Positions 5,036-5,222 of a stretch of 5,222 nucleotides of DNA are shown one piece after another (position 1 is the first letter of the stretch; each line of letters starts with the position of its first letter). The stretch comes from an uncultured Rubrobacteraceae bacterium (GTDB taxonomy: Bacteria > Actinomycetota > Rubrobacteria > Rubrobacterales > Rubrobacteraceae). The notes under the pieces are model-generated. The model saw only the letters and a program-made list of their open reading frames with translations. It had not been told where the DNA came from and did no database searches. Where the stretch lies: NCBI GenBank assembly GCA_902806105.1, contig CADCVI010000205.1:1-5222 (forward strand), in the 5' to 3' direction. A program made the translations under genes and the position numbers.

Positions 5036-5222
5036 GCGCGGGAACATCGGGCATCCACCACGTGACGGCCATAAGCGGCGGGCCGCAGCGTAACCTGGAC
5101 TTCTACGCTGGCGTCCTCGGCACCCGGCTGGTCAAGAAGACCGTGAACTTCGACGACCCCGGCACCTACCATCTCTACTACGGTGACGGCGGCGGCACCC
5201 CGGGCACCATAATGACCCTTTT
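5032..5222 (+). CDS. Ring-cleaving VOC dioxygenase (MhqO/MhqA/YkcA-like), N-terminal part (3' end outside window)
   Basis: This is a cytosolic metal-dependent extradiol dioxygenase of the vicinal-oxygen-chelate (glyoxalase) superfamily; relatives in Bacillus (Mhq proteins) cleave hydroquinone/catechol-type rings during quinone and azo-compound resistance. The 63 residues seen begin GIHHVTAISGGPQRNLDFYA at 7-26, in which His10 is the expected first metal ligand. GVLGTRLVKKTVNFDDPGTY (27-46) and HLYYGDGGGTPGT (47-59) follow, a clear match to the first beta-alpha-beta-beta-beta module of this family. The start is ATG 5032, with GGGAG (5023-5027) 4 nt before it. Full-length members are about 310-320 residues with two modules, so roughly four fifths of the gene lies beyond the window. 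It is separated from the exporter operon by 132 bp of repeat-rich DNA and probably has its own control. The family call is secure; the exact substrate is inference. Confidence 0.9.
   Translation, partial: MSAGTSGIHHVTAISGGPQRNLDFYAGVLGTRLVKKTVNFDDPGTYHLYYGDGGGTPGTIMTL

Overview
The window looks like chromosomal DNA from a high-GC actinomycete-like bacterium. All gene-bearing DNA is on the + strand, GC is clearly high, and arginine is often written AGG and isoleucine ATA. Together with an F420-type flavin/deazaflavin oxidoreductase, this fits a Rubrobacter-like member of the Actinomycetota. That placement is inference from composition and gene content only.

Layout. Bases 1-396 are the last ~131 codons of an MFS (DHA2/14-TMS type) drug exporter, with a stem-loop directly after its stop. 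A 128-bp gap with a possible promoter leads to a tight four-gene unit at 525-4899: a small F420-dependent PPOX-fold oxidoreductase; an ABC exporter half with a degenerate ATPase site; a 124-residue stand-alone LigD-type 3'-phosphoesterase (PE) domain protein; and the partner ABC exporter half with intact catalytic residues. The gaps are 8, 1 and 1 nt, so the four are almost certainly co-transcribed and probably translationally coupled. A 132-bp gap follows, with several inverted repeats, a perfect 12-bp tandem duplication, a possible extended -10 promoter and a possible 18-codon leader ORF. It leads into a ring-cleaving (hydroquinone-type) VOC dioxygenase cut off by the window end.

How they fit together. 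The two ABC halves match the asymmetric heterodimeric exporter type (TM287/288, BmrCD, LmrCD): one has Asp and Gln where the catalytic Glu and switch His should be, and the other has both residues plus an LSQGQ signature. With the MFS pump, the F420 reductase and the dioxygenase, the neighbourhood reads as export and detoxification of small, perhaps quinone-like or aromatic, compounds. The PE-domain gene wedged between the two exporter halves does not fit that theme.

Two points matter most. (1) The second ABC half has no ATG/GTG/TTG/CTG codon that would give a full N-terminus. A perfect GGAGGT sits 5 nt before an ATC codon at 3112, and that ATC gives a full-length 595-residue protein, so either a rare AUC start or a base error is present. 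(2) The PE protein keeps the metal-binding His/His/Asp set but has Tyr where the second-shell catalytic His of LigD PE belongs, His where the Tyr belongs, and lacks the usual G-x-Y-G-A-G loop. No RNA gene, insertion sequence or CRISPR array was seen.
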